Below, piece after piece: positions 52,999 to 60,816 of a DNA stretch of 64,000 nt. Both the position numbers and the translations under genes were made by a program. How positions within the stretch are numbered: the stretch's first letter is position 1; every line of letters starts with the position of its first letter. Source of the DNA: an uncultured Dysgonomonas sp. Its GTDB lineage: Bacteria; Bacteroidota; Bacteroidia; Bacteroidales; Dysgonomonadaceae. The notes under the pieces are model-generated. The model ran no database searches. It worked only from the letters and a program-made list of their open reading frames with translations, and was not told the origin of the DNA. The stretch spans positions 62,001 to 126,000 of the forward strand of contig NZ_CAKUOF010000005.1 in the NCBI RefSeq assembly GCF_934668725.1, written 5' to 3'.

Positions 52999-53025
52999 TT
53001 AAGGTCTCAGAGCTATTTATTGTCC
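52999..53025 (-). repeat. Palindromic interspersed repeat, copy 15
   Basis: Plus strand TTAAGGTCTCAGAGCTATTT then ATTGTCC. It lies in open intergenic DNA between tRNA-Pro and tetR. Confidence 0.75.
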
Positions 53026-53057
53026 ATACAAGTATAACACCCATTGGTAGTTATAGC

Positions 53058-53098
53058 TTTAAAATACGACATTAAATACTTTCTGTTACTATAAATAA
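53058..53098 (+). repeat. Second intergenic repeat family, copy B
   Basis: TTTAAAATACGACATTAAAT then ACTTTCTGTTACTATAAAT; compare the copies at 20583 and 63128. Confidence 0.6.
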
Positions 53099-53141
53099 AC
53101 AAGCATATTTGATGTAATGCCGTAAGGCATAACAAAACATA

Positions 53142-53158
53142 CTTATTTCCCAAATAAG
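53142..53158. promoter_or_regulatory. Inverted repeat upstream of tetR (candidate operator)
   Basis: CTTATTT-CCC-AAATAAG, a perfect palindrome 38 bases before the tetR start. A second hairpin ATGCC-GTAA-GGCAT is at 53117-53130. Either could be a TetR-type operator. Confidence 0.4.
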
Positions 53159-53160
53159 AA

Positions 53161-53182
53161 TTAATAGGTCTAAGACCTTAAT
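53161..53182 (+). repeat. Palindromic interspersed repeat, copy 16
   Basis: TTAATAGGTCTAAGACCTTA; a perfect AGGTCT/AGACCT palindrome. It ends 13 bases before the tetR start. Confidence 0.85.
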
Positions 53183-53195
53183 ATATAATTGATAG

Positions 53196-53810
53196 ATGAA
53201 TCCCTCGAAAAAAAAGATACTTGAAAATGCCTTTAATTTATTCCTCACCGAAAGTTATAGCTCTGTCTCTATGCAAAAAATACAAAATGCCTCCGGCGTT
53301 TCGCGGGGAGCTATTTATCATCACTTCAAAAGTAAGGAGGAGATTTTCGAAGAAGTGGTGAATGAGTATTTAATGCCTGCTTTTTCGAGTTATTCTATGA
53401 TTCAGGAAGACGATAAATCTTCGTTACAGAATATGATATATGCTTCTATCAAATGCCGTCAGAGCCATATTAATCTGCTGAAAGAGGTTACTTCTTTTAA
53501 ACTTACCGACTTCTATTTTTTCAAATTCATCTTTCAGGCATCCGAACACTGCAAAGATTTTACGGAGCAAGTGAATATATTATCCGAAAAAGAATTTAAC
53601 GGATGGAGAAATATTATACAACTTGCTATGAGAACGGGTGAGATAAGGTCAGATATCGAACTCGATTATGTGGCACAATCTTTTATGACCATTCCTTTAG
53701 GACTGGGACTCTTCTCGGCTTTCAGCAATTATATAAATATAAATACCAAAGATATACGATCGTCTTATCTTCGGTTCTATACCTTGCTTAAGAAACCGGG
53801 ATTCATGTAA
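53196..53810 (+). CDS. TetR/AcrR family transcriptional regulator
   Basis: A 204-residue repressor-type regulator. The N-terminal helix-turn-helix is complete (ILENAFNLFLTESYSSVSMQ; ASGVSRGAIYHHFKSKEEIF) and is followed by an all-helical ligand/dimer domain. No efflux pump or enzyme gene adjoins it, so its target is unknown. It is convergent with the VWA-protein gene. Confidence 0.88.
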   Translation: MNPSKKKILENAFNLFLTESYSSVSMQKIQNASGVSRGAIYHHFKSKEEIFEEVVNEYLMPAFSSYSMIQEDDKSSLQNMIYASIKCRQSHINLLKEVTSFKLTDFYFFKFIFQASEHCKDFTEQVNILSEKEFNGWRNIIQLAMRTGEIRSDIELDYVAQSFMTIPLGLGLFSAFSNYININTKDIRSSYLRFYTLLKKPGFM

Positions 53811-53850
53811 AAAGAGCCAAAGAATAATATGTATTCTCCGACTCTTTTGA

Positions 53851-53874
53851 TAATAAATAGATTTGAGACCTTAA
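53851..53874 (+). repeat. Palindromic interspersed repeat, copy 17 (overlaps VWA-gene stop)
   Basis: TAATAAATAGATTTGAGACC then TTAA. TTA at 53871-53873 is the complement of the VWA-gene stop codon. The 5' arm is AGATTT in place of AGGTCT. Confidence 0.75.
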
Positions 53875-55037
53875 TTTTCGACAGTGTATCCTTTTACATT
53901 GGCAAATGCTATAATAGATGCACTGATGGCTTTTCCTAAATCTTCATCGCCTGCCTCATTTTGTGATTCGTTATCAATATATTCCTGACGTTTTTTTGCT
54001 AATTCAGCTATCTCTTTTTGAATGTTACTTCTTTCTTTTTCCTTTTGAGCAATTAGTTGTTTAATTTCATCTTTTGATTTGCCTTGTAATTCAGCAGGAA
54101 GTTCTTTTTCTTTTATTTTATCCAAAGCTGAAGCATCATCTTTCACCATATCAACTAAATCCCATGAACTGTTTTTATATACCGATTTTGATTTGCTCAC
54201 GATACGTTCGGCCGAATTGGCTTTGGATATAGATGCTGCATTTCTATCTTGGTTAATCTGGTTAGCTTGTTTTTCATCTCCTAATTGCCCGTAGCTGATA
54301 TAAGTATCATTTAACCGTTGATTGCAACTACTAATACGATCATCGTAAGGAGTTTCTATGTAACGTACTCTGGCATTCGAGTCAATATTAAAGAATTTGC
54401 CTTTTCCTCTTTCTGCTGCATCTCTCCACAAATCACGTATTCCTGTTTCGGGGTTTCCGCAATGAATCGTATTTACGTATATATCTTTTCTGAGAGCCTG
54501 AGGAATAGAGGTTTTATAAGAAATTTTGCCTTGTTCAAATATTTCATTTCCTGCAATATAAATGAGTTTCATATCCGACTCGTTACTCCCCCATTCCAGC
54601 TCTTTTGTTGCTCGGCTTATGGCAGTTCCGCAATACTCTTCGCTACCACTCGTTCTTAGTGCAAACAGTTTTTCTGAGATTAAATCCAGATCAGTTGTCA
54701 AAGGTGTTATCTGATACATATAATCTCCTTCATACCTATTACCTGTTCCATAGGCATAGAGGGCAATTTCTATCTGTGGAGATTCTCCTCTATACTTTAG
54801 TGTAGTAAGTGTATTCACAATATTCCATAAACGGGACTTGGCTTGCTCGATCAATCCATCCATACTACCCGACACATCCAAAAGAATGGCTACCTGAATT
54901 TTTGTAGCATCAGTAGATTTAACGGGTGCAGCAATTTCCTTCTCCTCCACTATATTTCGTGGAGCTGCCTGTGTACAACTTAATGACATAAAAGCAAAGG
55001 AGAGTAACATTGAACATGACAATAATAACTTTTTCAT
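53871..55037 (-). CDS. VWA-domain lipoprotein
   Basis: A 388-residue lipoprotein (lipobox MSLSCTQ) with a von Willebrand A domain at about 47-250. The MIDAS motif is ILLDVSGSMDGL, with LRTSGSEEYCGTAISRATKE and LIYIAGNEIFEQG completing the fold. The C terminus (about 310-370) is a coiled coil (KDEIKQLIAQKEKERSNIQK). Divergent from the LytS-like kinase gene. It probably binds metal and a protein partner on the envelope; the partner is unknown. Confidence 0.87.
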   Translation of the reverse strand: MKKLLLSCSMLLSFAFMSLSCTQAAPRNIVEEKEIAAPVKSTDATKIQVAILLDVSGSMDGLIEQAKSRLWNIVNTLTTLKYRGESPQIEIALYAYGTGNRYEGDYMYQITPLTTDLDLISEKLFALRTSGSEEYCGTAISRATKELEWGSNESDMKLIYIAGNEIFEQGKISYKTSIPQALRKDIYVNTIHCGNPETGIRDLWRDAAERGKGKFFNIDSNARVRYIETPYDDRISSCNQRLNDTYISYGQLGDEKQANQINQDRNAASISKANSAERIVSKSKSVYKNSSWDLVDMVKDDASALDKIKEKELPAELQGKSKDEIKQLIAQKEKERSNIQKEIAELAKKRQEYIDNESQNEAGDEDLGKAISASIIAFANVKGYTVEN

Positions 55038-55190
55038 ATCGTAATTAATTTATGTGTTTCTGATCCAAATGTATATCTTCGGAAAATAATATTTGGATTA
55101 GAATGGGTGAACCCCCTCTTTGAATAGGTGAAACATAGAATGTAACTGTTTTAAAAGTATTTACTTTACATTCTAAATCGTACAAAATAT

Positions 55191-56984
55191 ATGTATACAA
55201 GATATTTAATATACCTGGTCATTACTTTTTTACTGTCACAAGGCTCAATTGAGGCTCAGGATAGCAAAGGGCGTAAGTCGCAAAGCAAAGCCATATTCGA
55301 CTTGAGTAAATCGTTGGAAGATGGCGAATCGGACGAAAAGGTAGCATTGGAATACGAAAAGACGGCAAAAGAACAAATTGCCCAAGGCGAATATGCCAAA
55401 GCCGAAGACTACCTCAATCGGGCTAAAAAGCTATATGAAAAACTGAAAAATAAGGAAAAAATAGCTTATATAGACCGCGAAATAGCTAAAGTACAAGAGC
55501 AGCAAAACAAATTGTCAGAAGCCATATCAAGTTATAATCTGGCAGGTAAAGTATCGGAAGATAAAATTCAGCAGGCAATCAATACAAATGATGCTCAACG
55601 ATTGATGAATAACTCAAACCCAAAGGCTAAATCATCTTATATTCAACGAAATATAAATCTTTTGGAGAAATCTGCCAATACGGAGGATCGTTCCAATGCT
55701 TATCAGCAAATGGCAGAAGTGAATCTTGAAATGGATAATAAGGTAGAAGCCATCAATAATCTCGAGTACGCTCTGAAGGATGCCAAAAAGTCTGTAGAGA
55801 TCATAAAGATAAACAAAGACATTGCCAACATATATGCTGCCGAGAATAAGCACGACAAGGTTATCGATATCAATAAAAAATTGGTAAAAGAGGCTGAAAA
55901 AACCCAAGATACCAAGATTCAGGTAGAACAATTACAATCGTTATCGAATGCCTATTTTGAGGGACACAATACAGCTCAGGGAGTTGCTTCATTGGTGGAG
56001 GCTTACAATTTGGCAATGGATGAAGGGCATACCATAGAGGCTAAAAAAAGTGTTGAGCTACTTATCAATCAGTATAAGAAAGAGAATAATACCCAAAAAG
56101 CTTTGGAGTTATACGGTGATTTTATGAACCGGTTGGAAACTACAATAAAAGCAGACAGTTCATTCATGGATGCCCGTTTACTGCAATTAAACGAAGATAA
56201 AATAAAACAACTGGAGAGAGAACGTTCATTGAACGAACAGCTTATAAAGAAAAAGAATATTCTGAACTATGCCCTTATCGCTCTGATTGTATTGATTCTT
56301 ATATTTCTTATTTTCACCATCAAAGCATTGTATTCAATCAAAATAAAGAATAAAAAGATTGCTTTACAATCGTTACGCCGCGAGATGAATCCTCATTTTA
56401 TTTTCAATAGTTTGAATAGTATCAATCATTTTATTGCACAAAATAACGAATTGGAAGCTAATAAGTACCTTTCCTCGTATTCTAAACTGATGCGTAATAT
56501 CATGGAGAATTCAAATAAGGATTTTATTACTTTAGCTACCGAAATAGAGCAATTACAGGAATATCTTGACTTGGAGCATATGCGTTTTCAAGATAAATTT
56601 TCGTATCAAATAAATATAGATCATAATTTGGATACAGATAGTATTCTGGTTCCTAATATGCTTATACAACCTCAACTTGAAAATGCAATTTGGCACGGAT
56701 TAAGATATAAAGAAAGTAACGGACTACTTATACTCTCCGTAAAACAGCACAAAGGCTATTTACAGGTCATTGTAGACGATAACGGGATAGGACTGAGGAA
56801 GAGCAAGGAGCTTAAAACAAAGCATCAGAAAATCCATCAATCAAGAGGTTTGAACAATACACTCGAACGTATCGGATTATTAAATAACTTGTATAAAAGT
56901 AAAATAACGATTGACATCAGCGAAAAAACAGAGAATGAAACAGGGGTTATTGTTATCATAACTTTTCCTCTAACCTTAAAGTAA
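55191..56984 (+). CDS. TPR-containing LytS-type sensor histidine kinase
   Basis: A 597-residue sensor. It has a signal peptide (ending SQGSIEAQ), extracytoplasmic tetratricopeptide-like helices at about 30-345 (GEYAKAEDYLNRAKKLYEKL; EVNLEMDNKVEAINNLEYAL), one membrane helix at about 350-375, and a His_kinase domain with LRREMNPHFIFNSLNSINHF. The HATPase domain has DDNGIGLRKSKE and RGLNNTLERIGLLNNLY. The response regulator gene follows after 26 bases, so the pair is one operon. The signal sensed by the TPR part is unknown. Confidence 0.92.
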   Translation: MYTRYLIYLVITFLLSQGSIEAQDSKGRKSQSKAIFDLSKSLEDGESDEKVALEYEKTAKEQIAQGEYAKAEDYLNRAKKLYEKLKNKEKIAYIDREIAKVQEQQNKLSEAISSYNLAGKVSEDKIQQAINTNDAQRLMNNSNPKAKSSYIQRNINLLEKSANTEDRSNAYQQMAEVNLEMDNKVEAINNLEYALKDAKKSVEIIKINKDIANIYAAENKHDKVIDINKKLVKEAEKTQDTKIQVEQLQSLSNAYFEGHNTAQGVASLVEAYNLAMDEGHTIEAKKSVELLINQYKKENNTQKALELYGDFMNRLETTIKADSSFMDARLLQLNEDKIKQLERERSLNEQLIKKKNILNYALIALIVLILIFLIFTIKALYSIKIKNKKIALQSLRREMNPHFIFNSLNSINHFIAQNNELEANKYLSSYSKLMRNIMENSNKDFITLATEIEQLQEYLDLEHMRFQDKFSYQINIDHNLDTDSILVPNMLIQPQLENAIWHGLRYKESNGLLILSVKQHKGYLQVIVDDNGIGLRKSKELKTKHQKIHQSRGLNNTLERIGLLNNLYKSKITIDISEKTENETGVIVIITFPLTLK

Positions 56985-57010
56985 GTTTATAGAACTATTT
57001 ATTTAAAGAT

Positions 57011-57760
57011 ATGTTACAAAAAATAAGAAGTGTAATAGTAGAAGACGAATCGGCAGCTCGTGAGGCTCTGAAAAGTTACCTGGCAAAATATTGTCCGCAA
57101 ATAGAAGTCGTAGGCGAAGCACACAACAGCAAAGAGGCTATTTCGGTACTTCATGAGCTACAACCCCAACTGGTATTTCTGGATGTGGAAATGCCTTTCG
57201 GAAATGCTTTTGATGTATTGGACGAATGTAAAGACCTGTATTTCGAAACTATATTTGTAACTGCTTTTTCTGAATATTCGCTTCGTGCATTAAATCAGAG
57301 TGCTGCTTATTATTTGCTTAAACCTTTGAGTATAGAAGAACTTATTTTAGCTGTCAATAAAGTACAAAAACACATTATTAACAACGAAATATTTAACCGT
57401 AATAAAATTATTGTAGAAAATTTCAGGGAATCTAAACCCGAAAAACAACAGGTAATATTACCTACTCTCGAGGGTTTTGAAGTCATCAAAATGGAGAATA
57501 TAATCAGGCTCCAAGGCAATGGCAATTTTACCGATATTTATTTATCCGACAAAAGTAAAAAGATGGTATGCCGTTTTCTGAAGCATTTTACGGAGATACT
57601 TCCCCACCCTTTTATACGTGTTCACAAATCGCATATTATAAATATCAATTTTGTAAAGTCGTATCACAAAGGTTCGGGCGGATATGTTGTTCTGGATGAT
57701 AATACCGAAATAGAAATATCGCCAAGTTATAAAGACGAATTTTTACAAGTATTCAAATAA
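57011..57760 (+). CDS. LytTR-family response regulator
   Basis: A 249-residue partner of the preceding kinase. The receiver domain (1-120) has VEDESAAREALKS and the phospho-acceptor Asp58 in LVFLDVEMPFG. The C-terminal LytTR DNA-binding domain (about 150-249) has VIKMENIIRLQGNGNFTDIY and HPFIRVHKSHIININFV. Targets are not evident; the divergent VWA gene is a candidate by position only. Confidence 0.93.
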   Translation: MLQKIRSVIVEDESAAREALKSYLAKYCPQIEVVGEAHNSKEAISVLHELQPQLVFLDVEMPFGNAFDVLDECKDLYFETIFVTAFSEYSLRALNQSAAYYLLKPLSIEELILAVNKVQKHIINNEIFNRNKIIVENFRESKPEKQQVILPTLEGFEVIKMENIIRLQGNGNFTDIYLSDKSKKMVCRFLKHFTEILPHPFIRVHKSHIININFVKSYHKGSGGYVVLDDNTEIEISPSYKDEFLQVFK

Positions 57761-57772
57761 GTGTGCATCCTT

Positions 57773-57796
57773 TTAAGTTCTCAGAACTATTTGTAG
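57773..57796 (-). repeat. Palindromic interspersed repeat, copy 18 (compensated stem)
   Basis: Plus strand TTAAGTTCTCAGAACTATTT then GTAG. The stem AGTTCT/AGAACT is perfect but differs from AGGTCT/AGACCT by a paired G:C to T:A change. Confidence 0.82.
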
Positions 57797-57807
57797 CTAT
57801 AGAAATA

Positions 57808-57839
57808 ATAGGCTGTAGATTATTTCATCTACAGCCTAT
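57808..57839. terminator. Terminator between convergent genes
   Basis: ATAGGCTGTAGAT/ATCTACAGCCTAT, a perfect 13-base stem with loop TATTTC, between the response regulator and TPR genes. It has no clean T tract. Confidence 0.75.
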
Positions 57840-57875
57840 CTTACGATAATAAACAATTTGTTTTCCTATAACTAA

Positions 57876-59171
57876 TTAATCTTCATCTAATATAGCCTCT
57901 ATTTCGGCTTCTATATCTTTATATTCGGCAGCCATCACCAGCAATTGATCTTTTATTCTACGATACTTTTCTTCTTGTAATTTAATTTCCTTTTTATCTC
58001 TCTTATGTATCTTGAATATGCTGATTGAAAATATTAATAATACAAGACAAACTACTGTTGCTATCGACAAGTATAAAAATATATGTTTATGCAACTGATC
58101 GATTTGTTTGTCTTTCTGATCTAAATAAAAATTCTTATCGGCAGCTAAAAGTGATAATGGACGCTCTTGTTCTAAAATCTTCTGATTAATTTCATTCTCT
58201 AAGTTTGCATAATATAATGCTTGCTTATAATCACCTATTTGCTTATTATAATCAGCAAGAGCTGAGTACATTTCTTTGAGAGTATAGATATAATCCACTT
58301 TTGTTGTACTTTCCTCTACTCTACTTGCATATTCTTTAGCTGAATTTGAATCTCCTTTTATATTATAAATCTTAAGAAGATATAGATTAATTTGGCTAAT
58401 CTGCTTTTCTGTAGTTTCTTCAATATTTAGGGCTAATTGATAATATTCAATAGCTTTTTCATACTTCTGCATTCCAAAATAAGTTAAAGCTATATTTTGA
58501 AGGATAATACTTTTATATTGATTATTATTTTGAATTTCAGCAATTTGTAATGCATTATTGAAATAAATATATGCACTATCAAACTTATTTATAGCTTCGA
58601 AAGAACGACCAATTAAATTAGTCACCCGTAAAACAGAAATTGTGTCATCCAAATTTTGATAATAATTCAAAGCTGTTTGGTAATTGACAGTAGCACTATC
58701 TATCAATCCTTGTTGAAAGTATAGAGCACCTATATTATCAAATATTTTAGCAGACATCTGGTTATTCCCAGTTTTAATAGTGTAATAACTTGAGTTTAAA
58801 AAACTCTCTAAAGATTCGTTTATCATTTTTTTATCACGATAAACACAACCGGAATAATAATTAGCTAATATTGCTTCTTGAGTATTGTCGATACTATTAA
58901 AATATTTTTGAGCATCAAAAATTAATGTGTCATTAGTTATTTCTTGTTGTGTTTTATATTTGGCTTGTACGTAAGCAGTAATATATTGCATATAATTATC
59001 CTTATCCATACTTTCTGGATTTTGGATAGAATCAAGAAGTACTAATGCTTCGAGTGGTTTAATATCAGCAATACTTTTTGCTTGCTTTAATAGGTCAAAA
59101 GAAGCATCTTCTTTTTTACAAGAAAAAAAGAAAAAGAAAAAGAAAAAGAAACAATTTATTAAAATCTTCAT
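57876..59171 (-). CDS. TPR lipoprotein with one membrane helix and a simple-sequence repeat in its signal peptide
   Basis: A 431-residue protein. The signal peptide is MKILINC followed by nine Phe and a lipobox SC, so the hydrophobic core is a pure Phe run. It is encoded by a (TTTTTC)-type repeat (59122-59151) that could slip. Residues about 25-340 are tetratricopeptide repeats (ANYYSGCVYRDKKMINESLE; NIALTYFGMQKYEKAIEYYQ). A membrane helix at about 365-390 and a short coiled-coil tail (residues 395-431) close it. Many Bacteroidota TPR proteins of this shape end in a kinase or HTH domain; this one has neither. Confidence 0.78.
   Translation of the reverse strand: MKILINCFFFFFFFFFSCKKEDASFDLLKQAKSIADIKPLEALVLLDSIQNPESMDKDNYMQYITAYVQAKYKTQQEITNDTLIFDAQKYFNSIDNTQEAILANYYSGCVYRDKKMINESLESFLNSSYYTIKTGNNQMSAKIFDNIGALYFQQGLIDSATVNYQTALNYYQNLDDTISVLRVTNLIGRSFEAINKFDSAYIYFNNALQIAEIQNNNQYKSIILQNIALTYFGMQKYEKAIEYYQLALNIEETTEKQISQINLYLLKIYNIKGDSNSAKEYASRVEESTTKVDYIYTLKEMYSALADYNKQIGDYKQALYYANLENEINQKILEQERPLSLLAADKNFYLDQKDKQIDQLHKHIFLYLSIATVVCLVLLIFSISIFKIHKRDKKEIKLQEEKYRRIKDQLLVMAAEYKDIEAEIEAILDED
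59122..59151. repeat. Simple-sequence repeat (GAAAAA)n in a coding region
   Basis: Plus-strand units of GAAAAA from 59130, preceded by an A7 run. It encodes Phe residues of the TPR lipoprotein signal peptide on the minus strand. A six-base change keeps the frame; a one-base slip in the A7 run would break it. Confidence 0.88.
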
Positions 59172-59203
59172 CAGAGAAAAGTTTGGTTAAGAATACAAAT
59201 TCT

Positions 59204-59410
59204 TCAGTTATTGATAACATCAAGAGAAGTAACATTTTTGTCGTTTTGAGAAAAAATTGAATCGACAATAGATTTATTTGAATACGAATTACTAGGAGGA
59301 TTCAAATCCCCTGCTGATCCTCCTAATCCCATTTCATCTTCACAAGAAGTCAAAAAAAGTCCGCAACAACTAATAAGAGCAATACCTAATAATAAATGTT
59401 TGAGTTTCAT
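59204..59410 (-). CDS. Small lipoprotein upstream of the TPR gene
   Basis: A 68-residue precursor: signal peptide with lipobox LFLTSCE (Cys near residue 23), a short acidic and Gly/Ser/Asn-rich mature part (EDEMGLGGSAGDLNPPSNSY) and no domain. It ends 32 bases before the TPR gene start on the same strand, so the two are one unit. The unusually short mature chain (about 45 residues) suggests a signal-like or structural role; this is inference. Confidence 0.6.
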   Translation of the reverse strand: MKLKHLLLGIALISCCGLFLTSCEDEMGLGGSAGDLNPPSNSYSNKSIVDSIFSQNDKNVTSLDVINN

Positions 59411-59472
59411 TGTTTCTAAAATTTTATGATTGTGTGTATATCCATTTTATTCATAGTTTATATATTAGGTTT

Positions 59473-59487
59473 AATCTAAAATAGATT
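59473..59487. promoter_or_regulatory. Inverted repeat upstream of the small lipoprotein
   Basis: AATCTA-AAA-TAGATT, a perfect palindrome 63 bases before the lipoprotein start; a possible operator. Confidence 0.35.
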
Positions 59488-59703
59488 CTATCTAATCAAT
59501 AGTATTAGCTATAACATTGTTATTAACTCATTTATAAATTTATATCACAAAGTAAATTTAATTTTTCATTCTCTTATCCATCAATTGGGCATTTAACAAA
59601 ATCGATAGAAAACAATTATAAAAACAATTATTATTCGTTTCATTACTTGTAAAATATTCAGATTTATTAATAAAATATCATCTGTAATAATTTATTATAT
59701 TTA
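59488..59703. other. AT-rich spacer between divergent genes
   Basis: Part of a 330-base gap. Very AT-rich, with no gene; a near -7 box TATATTTA lies near 59695, upstream of the glycosyltransferase. Confidence 0.5.
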
Positions 59704-59731
59704 CCAAAACAATAAAAGGTTTAAAGCCTTG
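59704..59731 (+). repeat. Palindromic interspersed repeat, copy 19
   Basis: CCAAAACAATAAAAGGTTTA then AAGCCTTG; stem AAGGTTT/AAAGCCTT has a T:G pair. It ends 8 bases before the glycosyltransferase start. Confidence 0.8.
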
Positions 59732-59739
59732 TCATCGTT

Positions 59740-60816
59740 ATGGAAAACCATCCTCATATATCAGTTATACTTCCGGTTTATAATGCAGAAAAAACACTAT
59801 CAAGGTGTATTGAAAGCATTTTAAACCAGGAATTTACCGATTTTGAATTGATCATAATAAATGATGGCAGTAACGATTTTAGTTTGTCAATTTGTGAAAA
59901 TTACGCTGTACAAGATAGCAGGATAAAAATAATCAGCAAACAAAACTACGGTGTTTCAAGTGCACGCAATCTTGGTTTAGAGAATGTAAGAGGAAAATAT
60001 ATTTGTTTCGTAGATGCCGATGATTGGGTTGAAAAGGAATATCTATCGGCTTTTTTCAGAACTAACAAAAACCCTGATAAAGAAATAGTTATTCAAAGCT
60101 GTTTTGAAGATACGCAAACACAATCGACTATAAAATATATACTTCCCGACAAGAAATATAATCAGGAAAATTTCGCTCGTGTTTTTCTTCAATTACGCAT
60201 CTTAAGTTATGGTTATCCTTTTGCAAAACTGTACCAAACGGATATTATAAATGAGCATAATTTACGATTCGATACGCATATCCATTTTATAGAAGATCTA
60301 CTGTTTTTTCTAAATTACATGCAATTTGTACACTCACTGCGAACAGTCTCCGAAACGCATTATCACTATACGGTTCATCCGAGTGATGTATCATTGTCTT
60401 ATTCTCATAATCCGTACGAGTCGGAAATAAAGGCTTACTATGCTGAAAAAGAGATACTGGAAATACTTACCCGGAAATTCAATTTTAATACTCTTACCAT
60501 TCGCTATTGGAAAGCCAACAATGGCTTTTTATTTTACAGGGCAATACGGACTATTTATCGTCCGCAGTGGAAAAAACCTTTTTCGGAAAGAATATCTATA
60601 CTAAAAAAGCAGTGGAACAGAGAAAATATCTATTGTTTAAAGGCATACAGCCGTCAATCAATCAATGAGCAATTGAATAAAATAGCAGTAGTTTTATATG
60701 CAAAAAAACATATTTATCTATATGATATGTATATGAACTTCTTTGTTTTCGTAAGATATAATCTCCCATTTGTATGGAAATTATTCAGAAAGAGTGTAAA
60801 GGCTAAAAAGCATTAA
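59740..60816 (+). CDS. Family 2 glycosyltransferase
   Basis: A 358-residue GT-A fold enzyme, probably for surface polysaccharide. SVILPVYNAEKTLSRCIESIL starts it, FELIIINDGSNDFSLSICEN follows, and the DXD motif is in YICFVDADDWVE. The C-terminal part (about 240-358) is helical, with aromatic and basic residues. It is convergent with the flippase gene by a four-base overlap, so the two may serve one glycan locus. The sugar donor cannot be told. Confidence 0.9.
   Translation: MENHPHISVILPVYNAEKTLSRCIESILNQEFTDFELIIINDGSNDFSLSICENYAVQDSRIKIISKQNYGVSSARNLGLENVRGKYICFVDADDWVEKEYLSAFFRTNKNPDKEIVIQSCFEDTQTQSTIKYILPDKKYNQENFARVFLQLRILSYGYPFAKLYQTDIINEHNLRFDTHIHFIEDLLFFLNYMQFVHSLRTVSETHYHYTVHPSDVSLSYSHNPYESEIKAYYAEKEILEILTRKFNFNTLTIRYWKANNGFLFYRAIRTIYRPQWKKPFSERISILKKQWNRENIYCLKAYSRQSINEQLNKIAVVLYAKKHIYLYDMYMNFFVFVRYNLPFVWKLFRKSVKAKKH

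Noticed and set aside
52762..53195. tRNA-Pro as an integration site for a mobile element
   Set aside because: No integrase gene and no duplication of the tRNA 3' end downstream were seen.
55191..57760. Two-component pair as PorX/PorY regulators of T9SS
   Set aside because: The regulator has a LytTR domain and the kinase is LytS-type with TPRs; PorX has a PglZ-type domain and PorY is a different kinase.
3544..57796. Palindromic repeats as ordinary rho-independent terminators
   Set aside because: The stem is short with a one-to-five-base loop, many copies lie upstream of genes in the opposite sense, and eight overlap the stop codon. True terminators in the window (18991, 34713, 38128, 44639, 50089) are longer and clear of the stop.
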